Below the pieces are notes generated by a model. The model was not told the DNA's origin and did not search any database. It saw nothing but the letters and a program-made list of their open reading frames with translations. Made by a program: the position numbers and the translations under genes. A stretch of 20,585 nucleotides of DNA from Paenalcaligenes hominis_A (GTDB lineage: Bacteria; Pseudomonadota; Gammaproteobacteria; Burkholderiales; Burkholderiaceae_B), in contig NZ_JBGJKZ010000007.1 of assembly GCF_041359055.1 (NCBI RefSeq), positions 1-20,585 on the forward strand, in the 5' to 3' direction. This document shows, one piece after another, positions 1-7,173 of this stretch; the stretch's first letter is position 1; each line of letters opens with the position of its first letter.

Positions 1-52
1 TGTGGCGCATCCTCGTGAAAGGATGTTAGCTCACTCATTCCAAGCGCCCACA
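1..52 (-). other. Leader stem-loop before 16S rRNA
   Basis: GCGCCCACA at 44-52 can pair with TGTGGCGC at 1-8 (one bulge). Inside it a second stem pairs CATCC (9-13) with GGATG (21-25). On the minus strand this gives a branched helix between boxA and the 16S gene, a place where rRNA leaders normally fold for RNase III processing or ribosome assembly. The pairing is seen in the sequence; the role is inferred. Confidence 0.5.
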
Positions 53-69
53 CTTATCGGCTGTTAAAT

Positions 70-81
70 TGTTAAAGAGCA
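70..81 (-). promoter_or_regulatory. boxA antitermination site of the rRNA operon
   Basis: On the minus strand these bases read TGCTCTTTAACA, identical to the E. coli rrn boxA consensus bound by NusB-S10 for ribosomal antitermination. It follows a boxB-like hairpin and lies about 80 bases downstream of the proximal promoter, as expected. Confidence 0.88.
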
Positions 82-115
82 AAGTAAACCCAAAAGGTTA
101 ACTTTAAATCGCAAC

Positions 116-145
116 CACTGCGGCAAACGTGTTTGCATTGCGGTG
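116..145 (-). promoter_or_regulatory. boxB-like hairpin upstream of boxA
   Basis: CACTGC (116-121) pairs with GCGGTG (140-145), with one G-T wobble, and inside it GCAAAC (123-128) pairs with GTTTGC (131-136) around a two-base loop. The hairpin begins within about ten bases of the predicted transcription start and precedes boxA, the position of boxB in rrn leaders. Confidence 0.55.
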
Positions 146-160
146 ATTAGCGAAAGATGA

Positions 161-189
161 ATTATGAAGTGTTTTTGAAAACGTGTCAA
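161..189 (-). promoter_or_regulatory. rRNA operon proximal promoter
   Basis: On the minus strand there is a perfect -35 TTGACA (189-184), a 17-base spacer and a -10 CATAAT (166-161), with AT-rich sequence upstream. The start would be near 154, just ahead of the boxB-like hairpin and boxA. This is the best sigma-70 promoter in the window. Confidence 0.75.
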
Positions 190-265
190 GTAATTTTTAC
201 TAGACCTTCATTTCATCGTTTAAATCAAAAGGCTTGGTAATAAAATAAAGCACTTTAATTTAAAC

Positions 266-278
266 CCTGGTAACCAGG
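266..278. repeat. Inverted repeat CCTGGTAACCAGG
   Basis: A perfect 6-base inverted repeat around a single A lies between two of the tandem rRNA promoters. It could be a dimeric regulator site or a small hairpin in transcripts from the upstream promoters. No known operator is recognised. Confidence 0.4.
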
Positions 279-322
279 TAAGCATTAAACTATAACAAGT
301 ATTTTTTAATGCTGCAAGTTAT

Positions 323-340
323 TTTTAAATATATTTAAAA
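323..340. repeat. Perfect 18-bp AT palindrome
   Basis: TTTTAAATATATTTAAAA is fully self-complementary and consists only of A and T. It lies downstream of one rRNA promoter (372-401) and well upstream of the proximal one (161-189). Possible roles are DNA bending, nucleoid-protein binding or a weak upstream element; the sequence does not decide. Confidence 0.35.
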
Positions 341-371
341 GTAACTGCGCTGCGCTTGAAGCAAGGAACGT

Positions 372-424
372 ATAGTAAGCTGATATCGTTGCCGCTGTCA
401 AGCGCCCAAAAAATAATTTTTTGG
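372..424 (-). promoter_or_regulatory. rRNA operon promoter with palindromic UP-like element
   Basis: Minus strand: a perfect -35 TTGACA (401-396), an 18-base spacer and -10 TACTAT (377-372). Directly upstream lies CCAAAAAATTATTTTTTGG (424-406), a 9-base inverted repeat whose A- and T-tracts fit the -40 to -60 UP element that strengthens rRNA P1 promoters by binding the RNA polymerase alpha subunit. The -10 is only partly consensus. Confidence 0.6.
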
Positions 425-478
425 CCTGCCGCTTTGCTTGTTAGGGTTAACCCCTAGGTGTTCCGCGACAGAAAAGTA

Positions 479-508
479 ACTATAGCACTAATTTTATGAA
501 ACTGGCAA
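479..508 (-). promoter_or_regulatory. Candidate upstream rRNA promoter (extended -10)
   Basis: Minus strand: TTGCCA (508-503), an 18-base spacer, then TATAGT (484-479) preceded by TGC, making an extended -10 TGCTATAGT. It has the same orientation as the other rRNA promoters and the same -10 wording as the one at 574-602. Confidence 0.45.
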
Positions 509-573
509 GTCTTTTTTAAAACTGCTTGTTTTTGCTAAAACTGCTAATAAGCTGCTAGCGCCAAAGAAATGAA

Positions 574-602
574 ACTATAGCAAGCCTAAAATAAAAGGGC
601 AA
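574..602 (-). promoter_or_regulatory. Candidate distal rRNA promoter (extended -10)
   Basis: Minus strand: TTGCCC (602-597), a 17-base spacer and TATAGT (579-574) preceded by TGC, again an extended -10. This is the most distal of four promoter-like sites. The remaining bases, 603-745, show no gene; no convincing plus-strand promoter for rng was found, although TATATATA at 728-735 is a weak -10 candidate. Confidence 0.45.
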
Positions 603-745
603 GCATTATTTATGACTATTTTAAAAAGCCCTTTTTTCGACTTGCTGCATTGAGCTAGGTGTAGCTCAGTAAGATCACTCATATATGCAATGCTGCAAAA
701 TGCCGTAAGCTATGTGTTTCTTCCTCTCTATATATAAGTGCGTTT

Positions 746-2206
746 ATGTCTGAAGATATTCTAATTAATGTTACCCCTTTTGAAACTCGCGTTGCCTTAG
801 TTGAACAGGGTCAAGTTCAAGAGCTACATATAGAGCGCAGTATTCAACGAGGCTATGTGGGTAATATCTATTTAGGCAAAGTCGTTCGCGTACTGCCTGG
901 CATGCAAAGTGCTTTTATAGAGATAGGATTAGAGCGAGCTGCTTTTATTCATGTGGCTGACTTACGGCAAAATCGTAAAGAGCGTCTAGAGGGCTCACCT
1001 ATTACGCCTATAGAAAAGCTCTTATTCGAAGGCCAATCATTAATTGTACAGGTTACCAAAGACCCAATCGGTACCAAAGGAGCCCGTCTATCAACGCAAA
1101 TTAGTATTGCGGGACGTATGTTGGTCTATTTGCCTTATGACCCACATGTTGGTGTATCACAAAAAATAGATGAGGAAGAGCGTCGTCAAGAGCTTAAAGA
1201 GCGTGTACAAGAGCTCGCCACCGATCACGATGGCGGCTTTATTGTACGTACTCAGGCAGAGATGGCCACCAATGAAGAGCTACTTGCCGATAGCAACTAT
1301 TTAAGAAAATTATGGGGCATCTTATTACAACGACTCAAAACCCAAGGCACCCCTTCTACTTTATATACCGAGCTGCATTTGCATCAACGTATCTTACGCG
1401 ACGTAGCTTCACCACAAACAGATAAGATCATCGTGGATTCTCGTATGGTGTATCAACAAATGCTGGAATGGGCCGAAGTCTATACACCAGCTCTGGTTGA
1501 GCGTATTCACCATCACAGTGGCAGTCGCCCTTTATTTGATACGGTACGCGCTGAAGAGGAAATTCACCGTGCCTTAGCACGGCGCGTAGAACTAAAATCA
1601 GGCGGCTATTTAATCATCGATCAAACCGAAGCGCTCACCACGGTTGATGTAAATACAGGAGGGTATGTTGGCGGAAAAAACTTTGGTGACACCATATTTA
1701 AAACCAACCTTGAAGCCAGCGTAGCAATCGCTAGACAGTTAAGACTACGAAACCTAGGGGGGATTATCATTCTTGATTTTATTGATATGGAAAATCTAGA
1801 GCACCGCGAATCTGTATTAAAAGAATTACGCAGCGCTCTAGCCAAAGACCGTACCCGTATCACCATTAGTGGTTTCAGTCAGCTTGGTTTAGTTGAAATG
1901 ACACGCAAACGCACCAGAGACTCGCTTAACAATCAGCTCTGCGAGCCCTGCCCTACTTGTCAATCACGAGGCTCAGTATTAACGGCTCGTAGCGTGTGCT
2001 ATGAAATCTTACGCGAGGTGCTTCGAGAGTCGCGTCAATTTAATCCACGTGAATTTAGGATTTTGGCTTCACAAGATGTGGTGGATTTATTCTTAGAAGA
2101 AGAAAGCCAACATCTAGCACAAACAGGCGACTTTATAGGTAAACCGATTTCGCTAGAAGTTGACGGTCATTATTCGCAAGAACAATACGATATTATTTTG
2201 TTTTAA
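746..2206 (+). CDS. rng: Ribonuclease G
   Basis: This is the endoribonuclease of the RNase E/G family that, in E. coli, matures the 5' end of 16S rRNA and helps decay some mRNAs. At 486 residues it has the normal RNase G length and lacks the long RNase E scaffold tail. An S1 RNA-binding domain occupies about residues 35-130. The catalytic metal ligands are D301 in VDVNTGGYVGG and D344 in ILDFIDM, matching D303 and D346 of E. coli RNase E. The Zn-link cysteines C402 and C405 sit in CPTCQSRG, which makes the dimer. The ATG at 746 gives the canonical N-terminus but has no clear Shine-Dalgarno. The gene is divergent from the rRNA operon at the left edge. Its last 14 bases overlap the convergent lipoprotein gene. 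Confidence 0.96.
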   Translation: MSEDILINVTPFETRVALVEQGQVQELHIERSIQRGYVGNIYLGKVVRVLPGMQSAFIEIGLERAAFIHVADLRQNRKERLEGSPITPIEKLLFEGQSLIVQVTKDPIGTKGARLSTQISIAGRMLVYLPYDPHVGVSQKIDEEERRQELKERVQELATDHDGGFIVRTQAEMATNEELLADSNYLRKLWGILLQRLKTQGTPSTLYTELHLHQRILRDVASPQTDKIIVDSRMVYQQMLEWAEVYTPALVERIHHHSGSRPLFDTVRAEEEIHRALARRVELKSGGYLIIDQTEALTTVDVNTGGYVGGKNFGDTIFKTNLEASVAIARQLRLRNLGGIIILDFIDMENLEHRESVLKELRSALAKDRTRITISGFSQLGLVEMTRKRTRDSLNNQLCEPCPTCQSRGSVLTARSVCYEILREVLRESRQFNPREFRILASQDVVDLFLEEESQHLAQTGDFIGKPISLEVDGHYSQEQYDIILF

Positions 2207-2621
2207 CTGGGCTCACAGGGCATTGTTCAGGTTTAGCCAAAGCCTGTAAAAACGCATCAACCAAAAAAGCTTGACGATTGTAATAGGTATACCCTTTTAC
2301 TTGTAGCTTGCCGTTTGCAAAATACGTAAGGTCTAACAGAGCTTGTTCAGCAGGCTCTGTTTGATCTGACAAACCATAATAGACCGAGGCATAGTGCACC
2401 TCATTAGGTTGCAAACTAAAGTCAAAGTTAATATCGCACTGATTACGGTGCTGATAAAGGCGACTTTGCACCTGAGGAAAAGTTAAGCCTGCAAATACTT
2501 TGGTGGTGCGTAAATTGGTCTCAGTGCGAATGCTATCGGCCTCTAAGGAAACGCTTTGGGTACTAGCACAACCCACAAGTAAAGCAGCTAGTCCTAATAC
2601 TAATCCATATCGTGTGCTCAT
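2193..2621 (-). CDS. Small lipoprotein coupled to msbA, function unknown
   Basis: A 142-residue protein with a lipoprotein signal peptide: a hydrophobic stretch ending in the lipobox LVGC with Cys18, followed by Ala, which predicts outer-membrane sorting. The mature part (about 124 residues) is soluble, with a paired aromatic stretch (HYASVYYG) and a second Cys near the C-terminus. No family is recognised. Its ATG overlaps the msbA stop as ATGA, and the end of msbA supplies a good ribosome site (GAAGGGAAAG), so translation is probably coupled. That links it to lipid A/LPS export, but only by context. The 3' end overlaps rng by 14 bases on the opposite strand. Confidence 0.85.
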   Translation of the reverse strand: MSTRYGLVLGLAALLVGCASTQSVSLEADSIRTETNLRTTKVFAGLTFPQVQSRLYQHRNQCDINFDFSLQPNEVHYASVYYGLSDQTEPAEQALLDLTYFANGKLQVKGYTYYNRQAFLVDAFLQALAKPEQCPVSPVKTK

Positions 2622-4417
2622 ACTTTCCCTTCTGTTAAATCAAATTGCATTTCATACAAACCGGCATAGATGCCCCCTGATGCCACTAATTCGCTGTGTG
2701 TGCCTGACTCTAGAATTTGCCCTTCGTCTAATACAATGATTCGGTCTGCTTTTTGCACAGTAGAAAGGCGATGGGCAATGACTAGAGTACTGCGATTTGT
2801 CATTAGACGCTCTAAGGACTGCTGCACTTGACGCTCGGACTCATTGTCTAGCGCCGAGGTGGCTTCGTCTAAGACCAAAATAGGTGCATTTTTAATTAGA
2901 GCCCGCGCAATGGCTAGCCGTTGGCGTTGACCTCCGGATAAGTGACCCGCATTTTCACCCACCTGAGTCTCTAAACCAGCAGGCAGTGAGCGTACAAACT
3001 GTGCAAGATTGGCAGCCTCAAGCGCTTGCCATATTTGCTCTTCAGAAACGTCTTCAAAAGCACCATAAGCCACATTATCGCGGATAGTACCCTCGAACAA
3101 CACCACATCTTGGCTTACAAAGGATTGAAGTTGACGCAATGACCTTAGACTTAATTCATTAGTAGGTATGTCATCGATTAATAGCTCACCAGAGGTTGGT
3201 ATCACAAAGCGCGGTAGCATATTAGCCAAAGTTGTTTTCCCACTGCCGGAACGCCCAACTAGAGCCACCGTTTGCCCAGGCTCAATGGTAAAAGACACAT
3301 TATTAATGGTGAGTTGATCTTGATTTGGATAACGATGGCTAATGCCACGGAACTCAATTTTCCCAGTAATAGGCGCATTCAATACCCGAGCCCCCCGATC
3401 CAGCTCGGGCTCTTCATCAACCAAAGCAAAAACGCTTTCTGCCGCGGTTAACATTTTTTGAACGGTACCAGCCATATTCGCTAAACGACGTATGGGGTCA
3501 AATAGCTGCACTAAGGCTGCCATAAAAGCGGCAAAACCACCTACGGTAAGCCCTTGGTTGCTAGCCTGATATAAAGCTACGGTAATCACCGCGGCAACAG
3601 CAATCGAAATAAAGAACTGGGTAATAGGTGAAAGCGCAGCGCTAGCACTGGCTGCTCGCATGGCAAAACGACGGATACGTCCATTCACATAATGAAAACG
3701 ATCAGTTTCACGCTGATAGCCATTAAAAAGCTTCACCACACGCTGACCATCGATGCTTTCGCCTACAACTCGTGTTAGCTCGGCATTCATGTCTAATGCA
3801 CCGCGGTTAATATGGCGCAACCGTTTAGAAATAATACGTGCTGTAGCATAGGCTAATGGCAACATCACAAACACAATAAGCGTTAGTTGCCATGACATAT
3901 AAAGTAGAACAGCAATTAACGCCACCACCGTTAGTATTTCACGCACCAACACCGTAATGACTTCGGTAGCAACGTTAGTAAGGGTGCCGGCGTCGATGGT
4001 AAATCGATTAAGCAACCGACCTGTATCGCCCTCTTTAAATTTACTATCAGGCAACTGCAAAAGGCGCTCAAACATCTGGGCACGTAAATTACGCAACATA
4101 TTATTAGCAACCAGAGCAAGTAAATAGTTGCTGGCATAAGCGGCTACACCGCGTATTAACATAATCCCCACGACAGACAGAGGGAGTACCCAGATGTAAT
4201 ACGGTTTAGCTCCAGTAAAACCTTCGTCTAGCAAAGGCTTCATAATCACCGCTAAAATAGGCTTGGTTGCCGACACCACACTGACGAGAATAACGGCAAA
4301 AACAGTAATTTTCCAATACGGGCGTAGTCCGCTATAGATACGACGCCAAATATCGGCTTCCACATTAAAATTACTTTTTAGTGTGCTGGTCTTAGAACTA
4401 GTCAACAGAAGTCTCAC
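2618..4417 (-). CDS. msbA: Lipid A export ATP-binding/permease protein MsbA
   Basis: This inner-membrane ABC half-transporter flips lipid A-core from the cytoplasmic to the periplasmic leaflet. Of 599 residues, about 1-340 form the six-helix exporter transmembrane domain and the rest the ATPase. Walker A is GRSGSGKT at 388-395, the signature LSGGQ at 493-497, Walker B ILVLDE with D517 and E518, and the H-loop IAHRLS near 548. E. coli MsbA has 582 residues. The start used is GTG at 4417, the first start codon after an in-frame stop; it has no convincing Shine-Dalgarno, so the true start could lie slightly downstream. The gene overlaps the downstream lipoprotein by four bases and is divergent, across 77 bases, from the GT9 gene. 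Confidence 0.93.
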   Translation of the reverse strand: MRLLLTSSKTSTLKSNFNVEADIWRRIYSGLRPYWKITVFAVILVSVVSATKPILAVIMKPLLDEGFTGAKPYYIWVLPLSVVGIMLIRGVAAYASNYLLALVANNMLRNLRAQMFERLLQLPDSKFKEGDTGRLLNRFTIDAGTLTNVATEVITVLVREILTVVALIAVLLYMSWQLTLIVFVMLPLAYATARIISKRLRHINRGALDMNAELTRVVGESIDGQRVVKLFNGYQRETDRFHYVNGRIRRFAMRAASASAALSPITQFFISIAVAAVITVALYQASNQGLTVGGFAAFMAALVQLFDPIRRLANMAGTVQKMLTAAESVFALVDEEPELDRGARVLNAPITGKIEFRGISHRYPNQDQLTINNVSFTIEPGQTVALVGRSGSGKTTLANMLPRFVIPTSGELLIDDIPTNELSLRSLRQLQSFVSQDVVLFEGTIRDNVAYGAFEDVSEEQIWQALEAANLAQFVRSLPAGLETQVGENAGHLSGGQRQRLAIARALIKNAPILVLDEATSALDNESERQVQQSLERLMTNRSTLVIAHRLSTVQKADRIIVLDEGQILESGTHSELVASGGIYAGLYEMQFDLTEGKV

Positions 4418-4494
4418 TTTAATACTTGAGGATATGCGTATTCTAACGCCTAAGCCTCCACCGTCCTAGCTAGATCATCTATTAGGTTTGTTTT

Positions 4495-5442
4495 ATGAGC
4501 TCCTCTCCTATTTTATATTTACGTTTACCTAACTGGTTGGGTGATGTGTGTATGGCGCTACCTGTACTTGAGGCATTTTTAGCACGCAACTACGAGGTGA
4601 TTGTTTGTGCAAGACCTTGGGCCAAAACCTTATTATCTGGGTATGCCTTAACTGGCTTTGTAGCGATGACTGGGCACCTCAAAACGGATGCTTCTACTTT
4701 ACGGCATTACAAAAAAGAACACGGTCACACCGCAGCGGTGGGACTAAGTCTTCCTGACTCCTTATCGAGTGCGCTAATCTTTAAATGGGCAGGCATTCCT
4801 TGCGCAGGCTATAAAGACGATGGTCGCAGCTGGCTTTTAAAATGGCCTATAACTAAGCCTACCACTCGATTGCATGCGGTAGAGTCTTGGTATTATCTTG
4901 CGCATCACGCCGCACAGCACTGGCAACACGCTATTGCACCTACCCCAGCCAAAAGCTTACATTTAGCTGGCGTTCCATCGGCAAACCCTGCTAAATTTGG
5001 ACTGGATCCCACTCAACTGAATGTGCTCATTGCTCCTACTGCAGTGGGTTTACACAAAGGGCGCGTTAAGGTCTGGCCGCACTTCGAGGAACTAACTCAA
5101 CAGTTACAAGCACAGTCAATTAATGTAATCATGTGCCCACCAGCGAATGAGGTTGAGCAAGCACTTCACAATGCGCCATCGGCAACGCGTTTAGACCCTC
5201 TCTCTCTGCTTGAGTTTGCTCAACTTTGCAAGAGTGTGGACTGGGTGGTGTGCAATGATTCGGGTGTATCGCATCTGGCTGCAGCCGTGGGTAGCCAGCA
5301 AATCACATTAATTGGGGTAACCGATCCAACCCATACAGGGCCTTGGTCTGACCAAGCGACGTGTCTTGGCACTCTAGATCATTGGCCGTCGGTCCAAACG
5401 GTACTGACTCCTTTAATGGAATCTAACACCTTAAAAAAATAA
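4495..5442 (+). CDS. Glycosyltransferase family 9, LPS heptosyltransferase II-like
   Basis: This 315-residue cytoplasmic protein resembles the ADP-heptose:LPS heptosyltransferases (WaaF/WaaC, family GT9) that build the inner LPS core. The N-terminal LRLPNWLGDVCMALP fits the GT9 start, with a Gly-Asp that is catalytic in the family. The C-terminal nucleotide-sugar motif NDSGVSHLAAAVG starts at residue 254. HKGRVKVWPHFEEL occupies the usual K-x-W-P region. It is somewhat shorter than E. coli WaaF (348). WaaF is the best guess because of the N-terminal wording, but the exact sugar is not shown by sequence. It starts 77 bases from msbA on the opposite strand and is followed after nine bases by the DUF218 gene, so the two are probably cotranscribed. 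Confidence 0.85.
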   Translation: MSSSPILYLRLPNWLGDVCMALPVLEAFLARNYEVIVCARPWAKTLLSGYALTGFVAMTGHLKTDASTLRHYKKEHGHTAAVGLSLPDSLSSALIFKWAGIPCAGYKDDGRSWLLKWPITKPTTRLHAVESWYYLAHHAAQHWQHAIAPTPAKSLHLAGVPSANPAKFGLDPTQLNVLIAPTAVGLHKGRVKVWPHFEELTQQLQAQSINVIMCPPANEVEQALHNAPSATRLDPLSLLEFAQLCKSVDWVVCNDSGVSHLAAAVGSQQITLIGVTDPTHTGPWSDQATCLGTLDHWPSVQTVLTPLMESNTLKK

Positions 5443-5451
5443 ATATCATTT

Positions 5452-6216
5452 ATGAGTATTGCTCAATACCTAACTCAATTAATTATCCCCATTAATCTCA
5501 TGGTGGCACTGCTGCTTTTTGCTACGGTGCTTTGGATAGCCAAGCAAAGACGAGTGGCTCTGATTACTGCTTTGGCTGGGGTAAGCTGGGCATTATTTTG
5601 GTCACTTCCTATTTCATCCATGTGGCTAGGTGGACATTTAGAAAATCGTTATGAATACGTGCCAGCACACCAAATACCCAAGGCTCAAGCCATCGTGGTG
5701 CTCGGCGGCCATACCGCTAATAATCGAGCCAACTGGTTTGAAGCACTTGATCCAGCCACCTCTAGAAGCCGCATTCAACGTGGAGCCGAGCTATTTGATG
5801 CCCAACGCGCCCCACTTATACTGGTTTCAGGTGCCGCTTTAGATGGTGGAACTAGTGAAGCCCAAGTCATGGCTAGATATTTACGTCAACAAGGCATTGA
5901 TGAAGCGCATATTCTGATCGAAGAACGCAGTTACACCACTAAAGAAAATGCACTATTTAGCGCAGACATGTTGCAACAGCTTCAATTAAACCAAATTTTG
6001 TTAGTCACTTCTGCTCTTCATATGCCGCGCTCAGTGGCTGCTTTCGAAAAAGAAGGGCTTACAGTGATCGCTGCACCGGTTGCGCCACAAATTACTCCCC
6101 CAAAAAGCGATTTAACGCATTTATGGAAACCTAGTTTACAAGCCATGAATGCCAGTCGCTCTATTATTAAAGAGTATGCAGGGTTATTGGTGTACTGGGT
6201 GCGCAGCTGGATCTAG
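5452..6216 (+). CDS. YdcF/ElyC-family membrane protein (DUF218)
   Basis: The 254-residue protein has two N-terminal membrane helices (about 8-29 and 34-55) followed by a DUF218 domain, the layout of ElyC (YcbC), which supports envelope and peptidoglycan biogenesis in E. coli. DUF218 hallmarks visible in order are AIVVLGG, LILVSGA, ERSYTTKENA and ILLVTSALHMPRS. A small GxG-rich pocket and the conserved E, T and N residues are typical of the fold, whose enzymatic activity is not firmly known. It lies nine bases behind the GT9 gene, which suggests a shared transcript and an envelope role. No clear Shine-Dalgarno precedes the ATG. SanA/YdcF itself is a less likely identity because of the two N-terminal helices. 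Confidence 0.85.
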   Translation: MSIAQYLTQLIIPINLMVALLLFATVLWIAKQRRVALITALAGVSWALFWSLPISSMWLGGHLENRYEYVPAHQIPKAQAIVVLGGHTANNRANWFEALDPATSRSRIQRGAELFDAQRAPLILVSGAALDGGTSEAQVMARYLRQQGIDEAHILIEERSYTTKENALFSADMLQQLQLNQILLVTSALHMPRSVAAFEKEGLTVIAAPVAPQITPPKSDLTHLWKPSLQAMNASRSIIKEYAGLLVYWVRSWI

Positions 6217-6228
6217 GCTTTACACCTG

Positions 6229-6999
6229 TTAAAAGCGAGGGGGTTTAGGATGCCAGTTTATTTTTTGGTTAAGCAGCCAGAGCTTACTATACCTAAAGAA
6301 ACTACCCGAGGCCGCCACCCCTGCTAAGATAAAGCCTGCTCTTCCATCTAAAAAACCACGCCGCAGCACATAAATTCTTATGAACGTCCATAGTGCTTTA
6401 ACGACTATACCGGCAATAGGTATTTGCTTGCCTCGCTCATGAAGGCTAACTGCTGCGGCTGTTGAGTAATGATTGGTTTTTGTAATTAAAGTTTCTAAGC
6501 TGTCATAAGGATAGTGCAGCAAGTGGCCACCTAAGTCAGATACATCCCCTTGGACTACTACGCTCTCATGAACACGCACGTCTTTAAAATGCCCGGCCTC
6601 ACGTTTAAATAAGCGCACTAAGCGATCAGGCCACCAACCACTGTGACGAATCCACCGCCCAGCAAAGCAGGACAAACGGGCTACGGTATACGCATCCGCC
6701 TTTGGAGACTGTAAGACAGCTTGTATTTCTGTAGCCAAGGCTTCGGGCACCCGCTCATCCGCATCAATAGAAAGCACCCATTCATGCGTAGCAAGCGCTA
6801 ATGCCCTGTTTTTCTGCACACCAAAACCAGGCCAGTCTGTGGTGTGATGCACTTGTGCGCCATAAGCCAAAGCTAACTCACAGGTTTTATCGGTACTACC
6901 CGAATCCAACACAATAATTTCATCGGCAAATTGAACCGATTGCAGGCACGCCACAATGTGCGCCTCTTCATTTTTAGTGATGATGATGACTGATAACAT
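6229..6999 (-). CDS. Glycosyltransferase family 2, WaaE/KdtX (LgtF)-like
   Basis: A 256-residue inverting GT2 enzyme, probably adding a hexose to the LPS inner core at the cytoplasmic membrane face. The N-terminus LSVIIITKNEE, then LDSGSTDKT, the metal-binding D79-A80-D81 in SIDADERV, and a C-terminal hydrophobic stretch near GRAGFILAGVAASGSFF are characteristic of the WaaE/KdtX group. Length is normal for that group. It is convergent with the DUF218 gene, with only 12 bases between stops. It lies 174 bases downstream of the GT4 gene, and may be the end of the hrpA-dnaE-GT4 transcript. Acceptor and donor are not determinable from sequence. Confidence 0.88.
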   Translation of the reverse strand: MLSVIIITKNEEAHIVACLQSVQFADEIIVLDSGSTDKTCELALAYGAQVHHTTDWPGFGVQKNRALALATHEWVLSIDADERVPEALATEIQAVLQSPKADAYTVARLSCFAGRWIRHSGWWPDRLVRLFKREAGHFKDVRVHESVVVQGDVSDLGGHLLHYPYDSLETLITKTNHYSTAAAVSLHERGKQIPIAGIVVKALWTFIRIYVLRRGFLDGRAGFILAGVAASGSFFRYSKLWLLNQKINWHPKPPRF

Positions 7000-7005
7000 A
7001 GTGCA

Positions 7006-7098
7006 TTAGAGGTCATGCCTTTTTATGAAAAAGGCTAATAAAAAGAGAATACCTATCACGCCAACACAATACCTGCTATTGCTAGCCGTACACTGCAA
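7006..7098 (-). other. Possible 30-codon membrane peptide ORF or gene remnant
   Basis: In the gap between the two glycosyltransferase genes, in the same frame as the GT4 gene, a TTG-initiated ORF of 30 codons encodes a hydrophobic run (VGVIGILFLLAFFI) followed by KRHD and a stop. It ends six bases before the GT2 start. Between it and the GT4 stop the frame stays open for 24 protein-like codons (7102-7173), broken only by the GT4 TAG and a TAA at 7099-7101. It could be a decayed tail, a tiny membrane peptide or chance; there is no good ribosome site. Confidence 0.2.
7017..7035. repeat. Hairpin GCCTTTTT-ATG-AAAAAGGC in glycosyltransferase gap
   Basis: A perfect 8-base stem with a 3-base loop lies just ahead of the GT2 gene on the minus strand. 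No uninterrupted T-run follows on either strand (the minus side continues ATGACCTC), so it is not a convincing intrinsic terminator. It could weakly attenuate readthrough from GT4 into GT2. Confidence 0.3.
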
Positions 7099-7173
7099 TT
7101 AAGCCTTGAGCCAAAAAACAGAGCCTACTTCCAGCCCAACAAAGTCTTGCGGCGTAAAGCTAGCGTCCTCAGG

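Larger units (their letters stand above)
1..154 (-). ncRNA. 5' leader of an rRNA operon (upstream of 16S, gene outside window)
   Basis: Read on the minus strand, this stretch runs from a predicted transcription start near 154, through a hairpin (116-145) and a boxA (70-81), into the phrase GCCGATAAGTGTGGGCGC. That order (promoter, boxB-like hairpin, boxA, then a GTGTGGGC segment) is the classical layout of a proteobacterial 16S leader, and I recall this wording upstream of 16S genes in Burkholderiales. The 16S gene must start left of base 1 and is not visible. The main alternative is a spacer before 23S, but the strong promoters just upstream argue for the operon start. Confidence 0.8.

Noticed and set aside
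593..637. Terminator-like AAAAGGGC ... GCCCTTTTTT ahead of rng
   Set aside because: The loop would be about 27 bases, too long for an intrinsic terminator, and no plus-strand gene lies upstream to be terminated.
2228..2246. Small stem-loop just after the rng stop
   Set aside because: No T-run follows on either strand, and the bases are coding for the convergent lipoprotein.
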